In this document: positions 1-7,779 of the stretch, piece after piece | Layout: the number at the start of each line of letters is the position of its first letter | How positions within the stretch are numbered: position 1 is the stretch's first letter | NCBI GenBank assembly: GCA_016744725.1 | Contig: JADGDW010000077.1 | Span: forward strand, 1 to 20,327 | Reading direction: 5' to 3' | DNA length: 20,327 nucleotides | DNA from: Candidatus Albibeggiatoa sp. nov. BB20 | GTDB lineage: Bacteria; Pseudomonadota; Gammaproteobacteria; Beggiatoales; Beggiatoaceae | Translations under genes and position numbers: made by a program | The notes under the pieces: model-generated | What the model was told of the DNA's origin: nothing | Seen by the model: only the letters and a program-made list of their open reading frames with translations | Database searches by the model: none

Positions 1-2954
1 CTAGGGTGTAAGCTTAACTCAGCAGGAATTTCTCCACTTAATTGATTATCTGATAAAACAAGTTGACCTAAGCTAGAAAAATTCTTTGGTTCGACAGGAA
101 TTTCACCAGTTAACTGATTCTCATTTAAGTAAAGATAAATTAAATTAGAAAGATTTCCTAGTTCTATGGGAATTTCACCATTTAGCTGATTTTTTTGTAA
201 ATAAAGGTGGGTTAAGTTAGATAAGCTGCCTAATTCAGCAGGTATTTTTCCGCTTAATTGATTATCGTATAGTGCCAGCTTAACTAGGTTAGATAAGTTG
301 CCTAATTCAGCAGGTATTTTTCCACTTAATTGATTATAAGTTAAATGAAGCTCAATTAAATTAGAAAGATTTCCTAACTCACTAGGAATCGTATCAGTGA
401 ATTTGTTTGTAGTTAAATAAAGAAATTCTAAGTTAAGGAGGTTTTCTAGCTCTGTAGGAATTGTTCCAATTAAATTGTTTCCAGATAGATTGAGTATTTG
501 CAAACTAGAAAGATTTCCCAATTCAGCAGGAATATTACCATCTAACTCATTATTATTTAAATAAAGCTCAGTTAAATTAGAAAGATTTCCTAGCTCACTA
601 GGAATGATTCCAGTTAAACCGTTTCTACTTAAATTGAGTATTTGTAAATTAGAAAAATTACCTAATTCAGGGATTTCACCTGTTAATGTATTTATTTGCA
701 ATTGAAGCTGTAGTAAATTGGTAAGATTACTTAATTCAGCAGGAATTTTCCCCACTAATAGATTATTTGCTAATTCAAGGTGAGTTAAATTAGAAAAATT
801 ACCTAGTTTAGCAGAATAGATAGAGCCTCTTAACTGATTAGAAGATAGCCTAATCCCAGTGACTCTATTGTTCTCACAATCTACACCAAACCAACTACAA
901 GGTATATTGGTCTGTTTCCAATCTGTATTATCAATCCAATAATTATCGCCGCCAGTGTAATCATAAAGTGCAACTAATGCTTCACACTCTGATTGTGGGA
1001 TTTCTGTGACGTTTGTGCAGCTAAATTCTGTGGGTTTGGTTTCGTTGTAATAGGTTTGGATTTCTTCAGGTGATAAAGCACGGTTGTGAATCATGAGTTC
1101 ATCCATGCTACCCAATAAAACTTCAGTGTTATCAAAGCATCCACCAAGACAATCTTGATCGCCTCCAATAACAAGATAATCAATAAGTAGGTCTGTAGGT
1201 GATGAGGAAACATCATAAGAGCTATAAAGCTCACCATTTACATATAAATTAAGATTATTTCCTTGGCGACTATAAACAATAAAATTCCATTTTTGGTTAA
1301 CTAAATCAAAACCAGTCTTGTCGGCATAAGCAAGCCCATGAAAGGCATCATTATCTTGATTATTTATCCAAAAAAAGTTAAATAAATTGTCATCTGCAGC
1401 ATTAGCTCCACCAATAAACATATTAATATAGGCTGCTTTATCTAATTTAACCCAAAAAGCAGTCGAAAAATCATTTTGTAACTCTATTCTTTTATCTATT
1501 CCAATATAATCACCCGCTTTACTTAAATTTACTGCTTGCCCGACAACACCATTTATATAAGTTGGACTGCCAAGCTCTGTACCATGCAAACTATTAACAC
1601 TGCCATCATTAGCATTGTTTTCAAATGAATAGTAAGCGGTTAAGCCCTCACATAAATTGTCTGACAGTTGAATCTCGCTATTACAGCCTGTCACTGGTGC
1701 TGCACCCGTGGTAAATGAGCGTACTTCTGACCAATAACTGGGATTGACACTTGAGCGGACTTTCCAGTAATAAGTTGTATTGGGTTTTAAATTGAATGCG
1801 GTATAGCGTTGTGGGTTTGCAGTTAAAATATCCTGTGTAATACAGTTGGCTGTATCTGTGCAATACATACCATCGCCACCAGAATAAATATCCACAAAAT
1901 TAGAAAAATCTAACTTGGTACTTAATGTAATACGATGTGCAGTTGCTGCGGTATTTGGATTCCATGTTAAATCATAACCCGATACTGGAATATCTATTGC
2001 GCCATTGGCAGGGCTGGTGAGTTGGATGGCGGGGTTACCACAAAGCGGCAGTGCTTCAACTTCAGCAAAACCAGCATAATCAACATTGAATCCTTTGCAT
2101 AAACCTTCATTGTTATGAATGTCTATAGCTTTAAACTCAGGTAAATTTTTAAAAAAAGATGGAATTTCACCAGTTAACTTATTATTTTCTAAATTCATTG
2201 TTTTTAAACTAGTAAGAGAAGATAAAGTTGACGGAATTTGCCCACTAAATTGATTATAGCCTGATTGAAAGTATTGTAAGTTTATGAGGTTACCTAAAGA
2301 TATTGGAATTTCACCACTGAGCTGGTTTTTTTCTAATACAACGTCTCGCAAATTAATCAAATTACCTAAAGTTGACGGAATTTTTCCCGTTAATTTATTC
2401 CAACCCAATATCAAGCTTGTTAAATTTGAAAGGTTTCCTAATGATGATGGAATTTCTCCCCCTAATTGGTTGTAATACAAATTAAGATAATAAAGATTCT
2501 CAAGATTACCTAAAGACACTGGAATATTACCTGTGAGTTGATTTTCTTCCAAAGTCAGGGTTTTTAAATTTGAAAGATTCCCTAAAGACTCTGGAATTTC
2601 TCCTATTAGCATGGGATTTCGAGATATTTTAAGGTGTTGTAAATTAGATAATTTATCTAATGAATCTGGAAGAACGCCTTTTAATTTATTAAAGCTTAAT
2701 ATAATATTTGTAACTGTATTACCACCTCCATAACATTTTATCCCAAACCAGCCGCAAGGCGTATCGGTTTGTTTCCAAGCTGTATTATCAGTCCAATTAT
2801 CACCATCCGTACTATCATAAAGTTCAACCAATGCCTCACACTCAGACACAGGAATTTCCGTCACATCCTGACAACTGAATGCAAACCCACTCACTGGTAA
2901 ACTCAGCAATAGTAAAAAATATAAATACCTAAAAAAAAGTCGTTGTGCGGTCAT
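1..2954 (-). CDS. Secreted LRR-FN3-LamG-LRR repeat protein (partial, 3' end outside window)
   Basis: The frame opens at the ATG at 2954 and runs without a stop to the left edge (at least 984 residues). The start is preceded by AAGGAG eight bases upstream. Residues 1-25 form a signal peptide (basic start, Leu/Phe core). Next come an LRR N-terminal cap (about 28-74, with CGWFGIKC) and eight 24-residue plant-type LRRs (IPxxLGNLxNLxxLxLxxNxLxG). A fibronectin type III-like domain follows (about 308-412), then a laminin-G/concanavalin-like domain (about 420-635, ending in LSPEEIQTYYNE). A second cap (about 641-692, CSWFGVDC) and at least twelve more LRRs complete the visible part. The two caps are very alike, so the cap-plus-LRR block was duplicated inside the gene. 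A role in surface adhesion or ligand binding is inferred from the domains; the ligand is unknown. Confidence 0.88.
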   Translation of the reverse strand, partial: MTAQRLFFRYLYFLLLLSLPVSGFAFSCQDVTEIPVSECEALVELYDSTDGDNWTDNTAWKQTDTPCGWFGIKCYGGGNTVTNIILSFNKLKGVLPDSLDKLSNLQHLKISRNPMLIGEIPESLGNLSNLKTLTLEENQLTGNIPVSLGNLENLYYLNLYYNQLGGEIPSSLGNLSNLTSLILGWNKLTGKIPSTLGNLINLRDVVLEKNQLSGEIPISLGNLINLQYFQSGYNQFSGQIPSTLSSLTSLKTMNLENNKLTGEIPSFFKNLPEFKAIDIHNNEGLCKGFNVDYAGFAEVEALPLCGNPAIQLTSPANGAIDIPVSGYDLTWNPNTAATAHRITLSTKLDFSNFVDIYSGGDGMYCTDTANCITQDILTANPQRYTAFNLKPNTTYYWKVRSSVNPSYWSEVRSFTTGAAPVTGCNSEIQLSDNLCEGLTAYYSFENNANDGSVNSLHGTELGSPTYINGVVGQAVNLSKAGDYIGIDKRIELQNDFSTAFWVKLDKAAYINMFIGGANAADDNLFNFFWINNQDNDAFHGLAYADKTGFDLVNQKWNFIVYSRQGNNLNLYVNGELYSSYDVSSSPTDLLIDYLVIGGDQDCLGGCFDNTEVLLGSMDELMIHNRALSPEEIQTYYNETKPTEFSCTNVTEIPQSECEALVALYDYTGGDNYWIDNTDWKQTNIPCSWFGVDCENNRVTGIRLSSNQLRGSIYSAKLGNFSNLTHLELANNLLVGKIPAELSNLTNLLQLQLQINTLTGEIPELGNFSNLQILNLSRNGLTGIIPSELGNLSNLTELYLNNNELDGNIPAELGNLSSLQILNLSGNNLIGTIPTELENLLNLEFLYLTTNKFTDTIPSELGNLSNLIELHLTYNQLSGKIPAELGNLSNLVKLALYDNQLSGKIPAELGSLSNLTHLYLQKNQLNGEIPIELGNLSNLIYLYLNENQLTGEIPVEPKNFSSLGQLVLSDNQLSGEIPAELSLHP
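217..360 (-). repeat. Near-identical tandem 72-nt LRR-coding units
   Basis: The units starting at 217 and 289 have a period of exactly 72 nt, one 24-residue LRR. Over their first 49 bases (217-265 against 289-337) they differ at only two positions. Neighbouring LRR units are clearly more diverged, so this pair looks like a recent in-frame duplication and a possible site of copy-number change. Confidence 0.7.
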
Positions 2955-3818
2955 GGTCAAACTCTCCTTTTTAAAACATCGTACACTTGAAAAAATGTAG
3001 GTTTATTGCCAACCTATCGACATAGATTTAAAAACAACATATCTATTAACTATATAGACAGACATACAATACCCACTTTTATAACTCTATAATTGATATT
3101 TACTGATAAGAACGAACTTGATTTTAACGAATGATAAATTATCAAAATCTAATTATTTAACCCAATTGTTTTGTATGAAATTTTGAAACATAGTTTTCAT
3201 CACCCAAAATCAAGCTAAAAAATAAACAATATATTTGTATGTCATTAATATTTAAAGATAATACTTATAATTGCAGTATTTACCTAAAATGATAATACAC
3301 TTGGAATAATAACATTTTTTATTGACTTGTGCATAGTAGAAATAAAAAGATAGGATAGAGTTTAAAATACAGAAATATCAACCAAATAGACATAGAAAAA
3401 CACTAGGGCTATCGTATAAATTCACAAAACAGGAGCGTAGATTTATTCTTTATAAATTGCATTTAATTTTAGATTCAAACCAAAACAAATGAACATCTCT
3501 ATAAAAATAACATTATCAGAACATATAAAAAAATTCATTAACAAAATAGCTGCTTTTTAATTTTACGGCCTAGATATTGCCATTAAGCAAATAAAGCATA
3601 TTGAGTAAATTGATATAAACGAAAATGAGATGCAAAGTCAGGTATAAATAACTGCAAAACTATTTGATGAATCTAAATGGATAATGTAGGTTTATTTGTC
3701 AGTAAATATAAATAACCACACTTTTTTAGCAGTATTTTGAATAACTCAAATCGACTATTTCCCTTTTCAAATATCGGCGATATACTTTCTCCTAAGCAGT
3801 TTAAAAAGGAACTATATT
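2955..3818. other. AT-rich gene-free region between divergent genes
   Basis: No convincing coding frame is present in these 864 bases. The 5' leader of the LRR gene contains a small perfect hairpin (TAGGTT at 2998-3003 with AACCTA at 3011-3016). The 14-mer AATGTAGGTTTATT occurs near both ends (about 2995 and 3685). A TATACT -10-like hexamer at 3781-3786 may serve the lipoprotein gene, but it has no good -35. I find no tRNA, no terminator with a T-run and no riboswitch that I recognise. Confidence 0.5.
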
Positions 3819-4703
3819 ATGGTGCGCATACTCACCTATTTCAGCTTACTTGTTGTCACCCTATTCTTGTCATCTTGTGCCGCTATCCACGACGATCGGC
3901 ATGACGAACCTGAATACCGTCAAGGCTACCCGCGTAGTTATCCACGCAATGAGTATCCAAGAGATAATTACCCGCGCGATTACCCTTATGAAAATCGCCG
4001 CTCTCGTGATTATGATCGTGGCTATGATGACCGTGATTACAGAAACCGTTCTGGCACTTATGACAGCCGCAGAGAACGTAGCGAGGTCGATAAACCCAGA
4101 CAGCCAGCACCCAGAACCAAACCCTATAGCAACAGCCATGAAAAAGAACGCTATGAATCACGGAATTCAAACCGTAATAAACCCTATAGCCATTCAACTC
4201 CCAATAATAATACAAGCCGTAGCAATACAAACCGTCCTTACAGCCAACCTGCTCCTAGAGTACATTCACGCAACTCAGGCTCTGACAGCCGTTATGAACG
4301 TTCAGAAGTTGATAAGCCGCGCACCAATAACTCAAGACCGAACAATCGCTATGGCACAAGCTCAAATAGCTCAAACAATGGCAGAAATAACGCACGCTCC
4401 TATGACACCCGCTCAGAACGCAGTGAAGTACAAACACCAAGAAATGCCCAACCTGTAAGACAGCCTGCTGTACGTCAGCCTGCATCGAGAAATACTCAAC
4501 CTGTTGTGCGCCAGCCTGCACCAAGAAACTCATCACCAACACGCCAACCTGAGCCGCCACGAAACAATCCACCTGTTAATCGTAATACAAGCAACAGCGA
4601 CCGCCGTGACTATACGCCTCCTTCAAGCAATAACTCATCTCGCTCATCTTCATCCAGTTCCAATGATTCAGGATATCATGACTCTCGTGGGGAAAGACGA
4701 TAG
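3819..4703 (+). CDS. Low-complexity, Arg/Ser/Asn/Pro/Tyr-rich putative lipoprotein
   Basis: The 294-residue frame starts at an ATG with AAGGA eight bases upstream. The N-terminus is a lipoprotein signal ending in the lipobox LSSC, so Cys20 would be lipidated and the mature protein anchored in a membrane; Ala follows the Cys, which favours the outer membrane under the +2 rule. The rest is disordered and strongly basic, with Tyr-Pro-Arg repeats at 32-55, a unit close to RxERSEVDKPR repeated three times (about 84, 168 and 203), several KPYS/RPYS motifs, and RQPA repeats near 220-245. I recognise no enzymatic domain. Binding to peptidoglycan, polysaccharide or another polyanion is only a guess from charge. 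The other reading frames here have no start signals and are treated as artefacts of the repetitive composition. Confidence 0.75.
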   Translation: MVRILTYFSLLVVTLFLSSCAAIHDDRHDEPEYRQGYPRSYPRNEYPRDNYPRDYPYENRRSRDYDRGYDDRDYRNRSGTYDSRRERSEVDKPRQPAPRTKPYSNSHEKERYESRNSNRNKPYSHSTPNNNTSRSNTNRPYSQPAPRVHSRNSGSDSRYERSEVDKPRTNNSRPNNRYGTSSNSSNNGRNNARSYDTRSERSEVQTPRNAQPVRQPAVRQPASRNTQPVVRQPAPRNSSPTRQPEPPRNNPPVNRNTSNSDRRDYTPPSSNNSSRSSSSSSNDSGYHDSRGERR

Positions 4704-4828
4704 TTTAGTAATGATTAATCCAGCTCACTTTTTATACAAATAACAGACTTTATTAGCTTTAAGCATGATAAAACGGCTATTTATGACTGTATTTAAAGTG
4801 AGTTGTTATTGCTACTGTATTGTTACGA

Positions 4829-4834
4829 TATAAT
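4829..4834 (+). promoter_or_regulatory. Candidate -10 box (TATAAT) for the adaptor gene
   Basis: This is a perfect TATAAT 35 bases before the chosen ATG. The best -35 candidate, TTGTTA at 4803-4808, has an over-long 20-base spacer. Transcription from here would begin near 4841, inside the longer frame that opens with TTG at 4803, and this supports the later start. Confidence 0.35.
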
Positions 4835-4868
4835 AGAAATAATATATTCATCACTAAGCATTATAAAA

Positions 4869-5945
4869 ATGTTAAAAATTCCAACCCCTCCTCCTTATAT
4901 AATCGCCTTACTTATCGCAAGTGCCTTGGTTCTATGGCTATTATCAGGACAGACCAAAGAAACCATAACACCTGTTCAAATTTCAAGCTCGAAGCCCATA
5001 ATAAAACAGCCTCTGAAAGTACAAGTTAAAGTCCTCAAAGCTGAACCCTTACAACGCAAAATCACATTAACGGGGCGTACTGCGCCTTATCGAATGACAA
5101 CATTGCGAGCGGAAATTGATGCAAGAGTGGTTGCTATCAATACAGAACGTGGAAAGCGAGTAAAAAAAGGAACGTTATTATTACGATTGGCCACTGATGA
5201 ACGACAATTACTGGTAAAAGAAGCCCAAGCCAATTTAAAACAGCATCAGATAAATTATAAAGCCATGAAAAATTTGTCTAAAAAAGGCTATCAATCTGAA
5301 GTGAAAATTGCTGAAGTGTTTGCATTGCTAGAAAATGCACGAACCGTGCTGAAGCGTGCTGAATTAGATTTACAACACACTAAAATTTATGCCCCTTTTG
5401 AAAGCATATTGATTGAACGCCATGTTGAAATAGGCGACTATGTGACGGCAGGTATGCCCATTGCTGAAGTGATGGATGAAGACCCATTTTTAATTATTGC
5501 AGACATCAGCGAATTACAACGCCCTTATGTAAAACTTGGTCAAGCTGTCACAGCTCAATTAGTCACAGGGCAAATGATACGCGGTAAGGTGAGTTTAATT
5601 AGTCACCAAGCCAATAAAGCCACACGCACTTTCAGTATTGAAATAGAAGTAGCTAATCCCAAACGGATATTGTCCGCAGGTATTACCACAGGCATTGAAA
5701 TTCCCATAGAAAATATCATGGCACATAAAGTCTCTGCATCACTCCTGTCTTTAAATGATGATGGCGTATTAGGCATCAAAGCTGTGGATGAACAAAATCA
5801 GGTGGTTTTTTACCCTATCAAATTGGCACAATCATCTAGTGAAGGTATTTGGTTGCGTGATTTGCCTGAAACGTTACATTTTATTGCGGTTGGACAAGGC
5901 TTTGTACGTGAAGGGGATATTGTCGAACCAATTTTAACTGAATAA
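4869..5945 (+). CDS. RND-type efflux periplasmic adaptor (membrane fusion protein, HlyD family)
   Basis: The 358-residue product starts at ATG 4869; an in-frame TTG at 4803 would add 22 residues but lies upstream of a TATAAT box. One membrane helix (about residues 10-28) anchors a periplasmic protein. Next comes a lipoyl-like half-motif (about 55-100, with AEIDARVVAINTERGKRVKKG), an alpha-helical hairpin (about 105-165), the second lipoyl half (IYAPFESILIERHVEIGDYV) and a beta-barrel (about 205-275). Family members link an inner-membrane RND pump to an outer-membrane channel. Neither partner is encoded next to it, which is unusual. The next gene, a cobalamin adenosyltransferase, starts 17 bases after the stop, so the two are probably cotranscribed. 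The substrate is unknown. Confidence 0.88.
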   Translation: MLKIPTPPPYIIALLIASALVLWLLSGQTKETITPVQISSSKPIIKQPLKVQVKVLKAEPLQRKITLTGRTAPYRMTTLRAEIDARVVAINTERGKRVKKGTLLLRLATDERQLLVKEAQANLKQHQINYKAMKNLSKKGYQSEVKIAEVFALLENARTVLKRAELDLQHTKIYAPFESILIERHVEIGDYVTAGMPIAEVMDEDPFLIIADISELQRPYVKLGQAVTAQLVTGQMIRGKVSLISHQANKATRTFSIEIEVANPKRILSAGITTGIEIPIENIMAHKVSASLLSLNDDGVLGIKAVDEQNQVVFYPIKLAQSSSEGIWLRDLPETLHFIAVGQGFVREGDIVEPILTE

Positions 5946-5962
5946 TGAATAAAGGTTGAACA

Positions 5963-6508
5963 ATGAGCAGTATTACAACTAAACGTGGTGATGAGGGGAT
6001 TACATCGCTGATTGGGTTGCGAGTATCCAAATCTGATGCGCGTATCGAGGCGTGTGGAGCTATCGATGAACTGGGTGCACATTTGGGCTATGCCAGAGCA
6101 TTATGCCAATCAACTGAATTTAATCAGCTTACAAAAGATATTCAAATTGAGCTATATACATTAGGCAGTATCATTGCGACGATACCTGATAAAGAAACCA
6201 AACGTAAAATGACACCTGAAATGGTTGATAGATTAAATCAGACTGCGCACCGTTTAGAGCAACGAGAAGATGTATTTTCAGGCTGGGCAGTGTCTGGAGA
6301 TGAACTGACAGCAGCGGCTTATGATGTAGCACGGACAACCTGCCGCCGAGCAGAAAGACAAGTTGTTTATTTAAAAGAGCAGGAGTTATTAACTGAGCCT
6401 TTAGTGTTAATTTATTTAAACCGTTTGTCTGATTTATTGTGGTTAATCGCGCGTTGGATTGAGTTAGATGCAGATGTTAACTCGAAACTTGCGCCTTTTA
6501 GCGATTAA
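5963..6508 (+). CDS. PduO-type ATP:cob(I)alamin adenosyltransferase
   Basis: The enzyme transfers the adenosyl group of ATP to cob(I)alamin, making coenzyme B12 in the cytoplasm. At 181 residues it has family length. Diagnostic motifs are the N-terminal TKRGDEGITSLIG (usual form TKxGDxGxTxL), RVSKSDARIEACGAIDELGAHLG, the ATP-binding RTTCRRAER (about 122-130) and YLNRLSDLLW (about 152-161). Some positions depart from the common form: DELG where DELN is usual, and VFSGWAVSGDEL before the helix where many members have a PGG-type loop. Activity is therefore likely but not certain. The ATG has AAAGG eight bases upstream and sits 17 bases after the adaptor gene. No cobalamin-dependent enzyme or other B12 gene is visible in this window. 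Confidence 0.87.
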   Translation: MSSITTKRGDEGITSLIGLRVSKSDARIEACGAIDELGAHLGYARALCQSTEFNQLTKDIQIELYTLGSIIATIPDKETKRKMTPEMVDRLNQTAHRLEQREDVFSGWAVSGDELTAAAYDVARTTCRRAERQVVYLKEQELLTEPLVLIYLNRLSDLLWLIARWIELDADVNSKLAPFSD

Positions 6509-6517
6509 GAGCATAGA

Positions 6518-6644
6518 TATAGTCATTTTATTTTAAGATGATACGGGACTGGCAGTCCTAGATTTTAAAAATATTTGATATTTAAAGCATTTCAGAACTG
6601 CCAATCCTCACACCCAAGTCACACCCAAGATAGAATGAACTATA
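6518..6644 (+). repeat. Palindromic MITE-like element, copy A
   Basis: The element begins with TATAGTC at 6518 and ends at a degraded GAACTATA (6644). Its first inner palindrome GGACTGGCAGTCC (6546-6558) is perfect. The second (about 6594-6608, GAACTGCCAATCC) is decayed. The centre contains TTTTAAAAATATTTGATATTTAAA, shared with copy C. It lies between the convergent adenosyltransferase and MOSC-protein genes. Confidence 0.75.
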
Positions 6645-6677
6645 GGACTGTCAGTCTTTGAAAGGCTTACAGTCCTA
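6643..6677. repeat. Inverted repeat abutting element A
   Basis: TAGGACTGT (6643-6651) and ACAGTCCTA (6669-6677) form a perfect 9-bp stem with a 17-nt loop. The left arm can instead fold locally as GACTG-T-CAGTC (6646-6656). The motif matches the inner palindrome of the element family, so this looks like a fused extra half-unit. It may act as a hairpin for the convergent genes on either side, but no T-run follows it. Confidence 0.55.
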
Positions 6678-6689
6678 AACAATCACTAC

Positions 6690-7445
6690 TTATAAAACCG
6701 TAAATTCATCACCGATTTTCAAACAACCATCTTGAATCACTTGCACATAAAGACCTAAATTATTGTGTCCATAGGTTTTGACCAATGCGCTTGGAATGTT
6801 TAAATCGCGTTGCGCGGTCTCAGGATTGACATTGGTTGCGGCACAACGCGAAGTGGGTTTTAATACATGAACAATTGCCGTACCTAACCCAAAGCTTTTA
6901 TCTACCCAATCTAATTCAGCCCACGCAGGCACATCATCAAAATACACATTTGCCCGAAACCGCATAGGGTGAACAGGGATTTGTAACGTGGCTTCTAAAT
7001 CTCGTAGCGTCGCCAAATTAATACAAGAAATTGCCCGTGCATCAACATCAGAAAAGCTGTGATCGGGATCATTAGCGTAAATTAATTTCGGCGCACCTTG
7101 AATTTCACCGTCAAGATAATCCGCAAAAAATGCTTCTAAAGCTTGTACATCTTCATCTAAATCACCTTCAATTAGCACTTTACCAGCTTGCTGGATGATA
7201 ATTTGTCCCGTTTTCTCATCAAACTGCACCTGTAATGCTGCCAATTTTGCATTCTTCATCAACATCAAATATTTGGTTTTATGCTGATGTTTTGGCTTGT
7301 CAGGATCAAACTCAGTTGTACCATGCGCCAACGCCACACAACGGTCAAAAGGAATTGCTTGTCCTGTTTGTACCGATGTCATTTGTAATGGCTCGGGAGT
7401 CATTCCTTTGATAGGATAACGGTATAATTGCTTAATAACTGGCAT
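6690..7445 (-). CDS. MOSC-domain protein with MOSC_N beta barrel (YcbX-like)
   Basis: The 251-residue protein has an N-terminal MOSC_N-type barrel (about 1-110, opening VIKQLYRYPIKGM) and a C-terminal MOSC domain (about 130-250). Visible MOSC features are RFRANVYFD (about 162-170), the conserved cysteine C201 in RCAATNVNPETAQRD, and the closing HNNLGLYVQVIQDGCLKIGD. MOSC proteins carry sulfur or bind molybdenum cofactor; relatives such as YcbX and mARC reduce N-hydroxylated compounds. Whether this protein is an enzyme is inference. Its start lies 51 bases after the stop of the metal-binding gene, probably as the last gene of the glk operon. Confidence 0.85.
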   Translation of the reverse strand: MPVIKQLYRYPIKGMTPEPLQMTSVQTGQAIPFDRCVALAHGTTEFDPDKPKHQHKTKYLMLMKNAKLAALQVQFDEKTGQIIIQQAGKVLIEGDLDEDVQALEAFFADYLDGEIQGAPKLIYANDPDHSFSDVDARAISCINLATLRDLEATLQIPVHPMRFRANVYFDDVPAWAELDWVDKSFGLGTAIVHVLKPTSRCAATNVNPETAQRDLNIPSALVKTYGHNNLGLYVQVIQDGCLKIGDEFTVL

Positions 7446-7496
7446 AGTTGATACTCACTTTATAAGTTTTGATAAGCCCATTATCCATGCTAAAAA

Positions 7497-7769
7497 TTAT
7501 TTGTCGATTCGACCTACAGCACAACTGACAAATGAGGTGGCTTTTGCTTTCAGCGCATGTAAACCTTCCACACTGCCTTTCTCAGGATAACCCATTGATA
7601 AAAGCGATTTAATTAATGCTTCACGATCGGCTGAACCCTCAATATTGACCGCGCCTTGTTCAATATCAACTTCAACGGCTTCAACGCCATCAATTTTTAA
7701 TAAACCTTTTTGAATGCTGTTTGCACAACCACCGCATTTAATATTTTCTACGTTAATTTGTTCAGACAT
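7497..7769 (-). CDS. Heavy-metal-associated (HMA) domain protein, CopZ-like
   Basis: The 90-residue protein has an HMA fold at residues 3-68 with the metal-binding motif IKCGGCANSI (C12, C15) in place of the common MxCxxC. The last 22 residues, ending SCAVGRIDK, extend beyond a typical 65-70-residue metallochaperone and add a third cysteine. Such proteins carry Cu(I) or other soft metals to P-type ATPases; the metal here is not determined by the sequence. The gene starts 10 bases after the glk stop, and its ribosome site GAGGA overlaps that stop codon (TGAGGA), so translation is probably coupled to glk. No metal ATPase or metal-responsive regulator lies nearby. Confidence 0.85.
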   Translation of the reverse strand: MSEQINVENIKCGGCANSIQKGLLKIDGVEAVEVDIEQGAVNIEGSADREALIKSLLSMGYPEKGSVEGLHALKAKATSFVSCAVGRIDK

Positions 7770-7779
7770 GTTTTAATCC

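Noticed and set aside
1..860. Regularly spaced repeats that could suggest a CRISPR array
   Set aside because: The period is 72 nt, the units keep an open frame and translate to 24-residue leucine-rich repeats; there are no unique spacers.
2284..2475. Small plus-strand frame inside the LRR gene
   Set aside because: It is antisense to the LRR repeats and its sequence is just their complement read in another frame.
3850..4743. Alternative plus- and minus-strand frames over the lipoprotein gene
   Set aside because: They arise from the biased repetitive composition, lack ribosome sites, and encode odd Ile/Thr/Met- or Val/Ile-rich sequences with no family resemblance.
4803..4868. 22-residue N-terminal extension of the adaptor from a TTG start
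   Set aside because: It overlaps a perfect TATAAT box, has no ribosome site and would put extra residues before the signal anchor.
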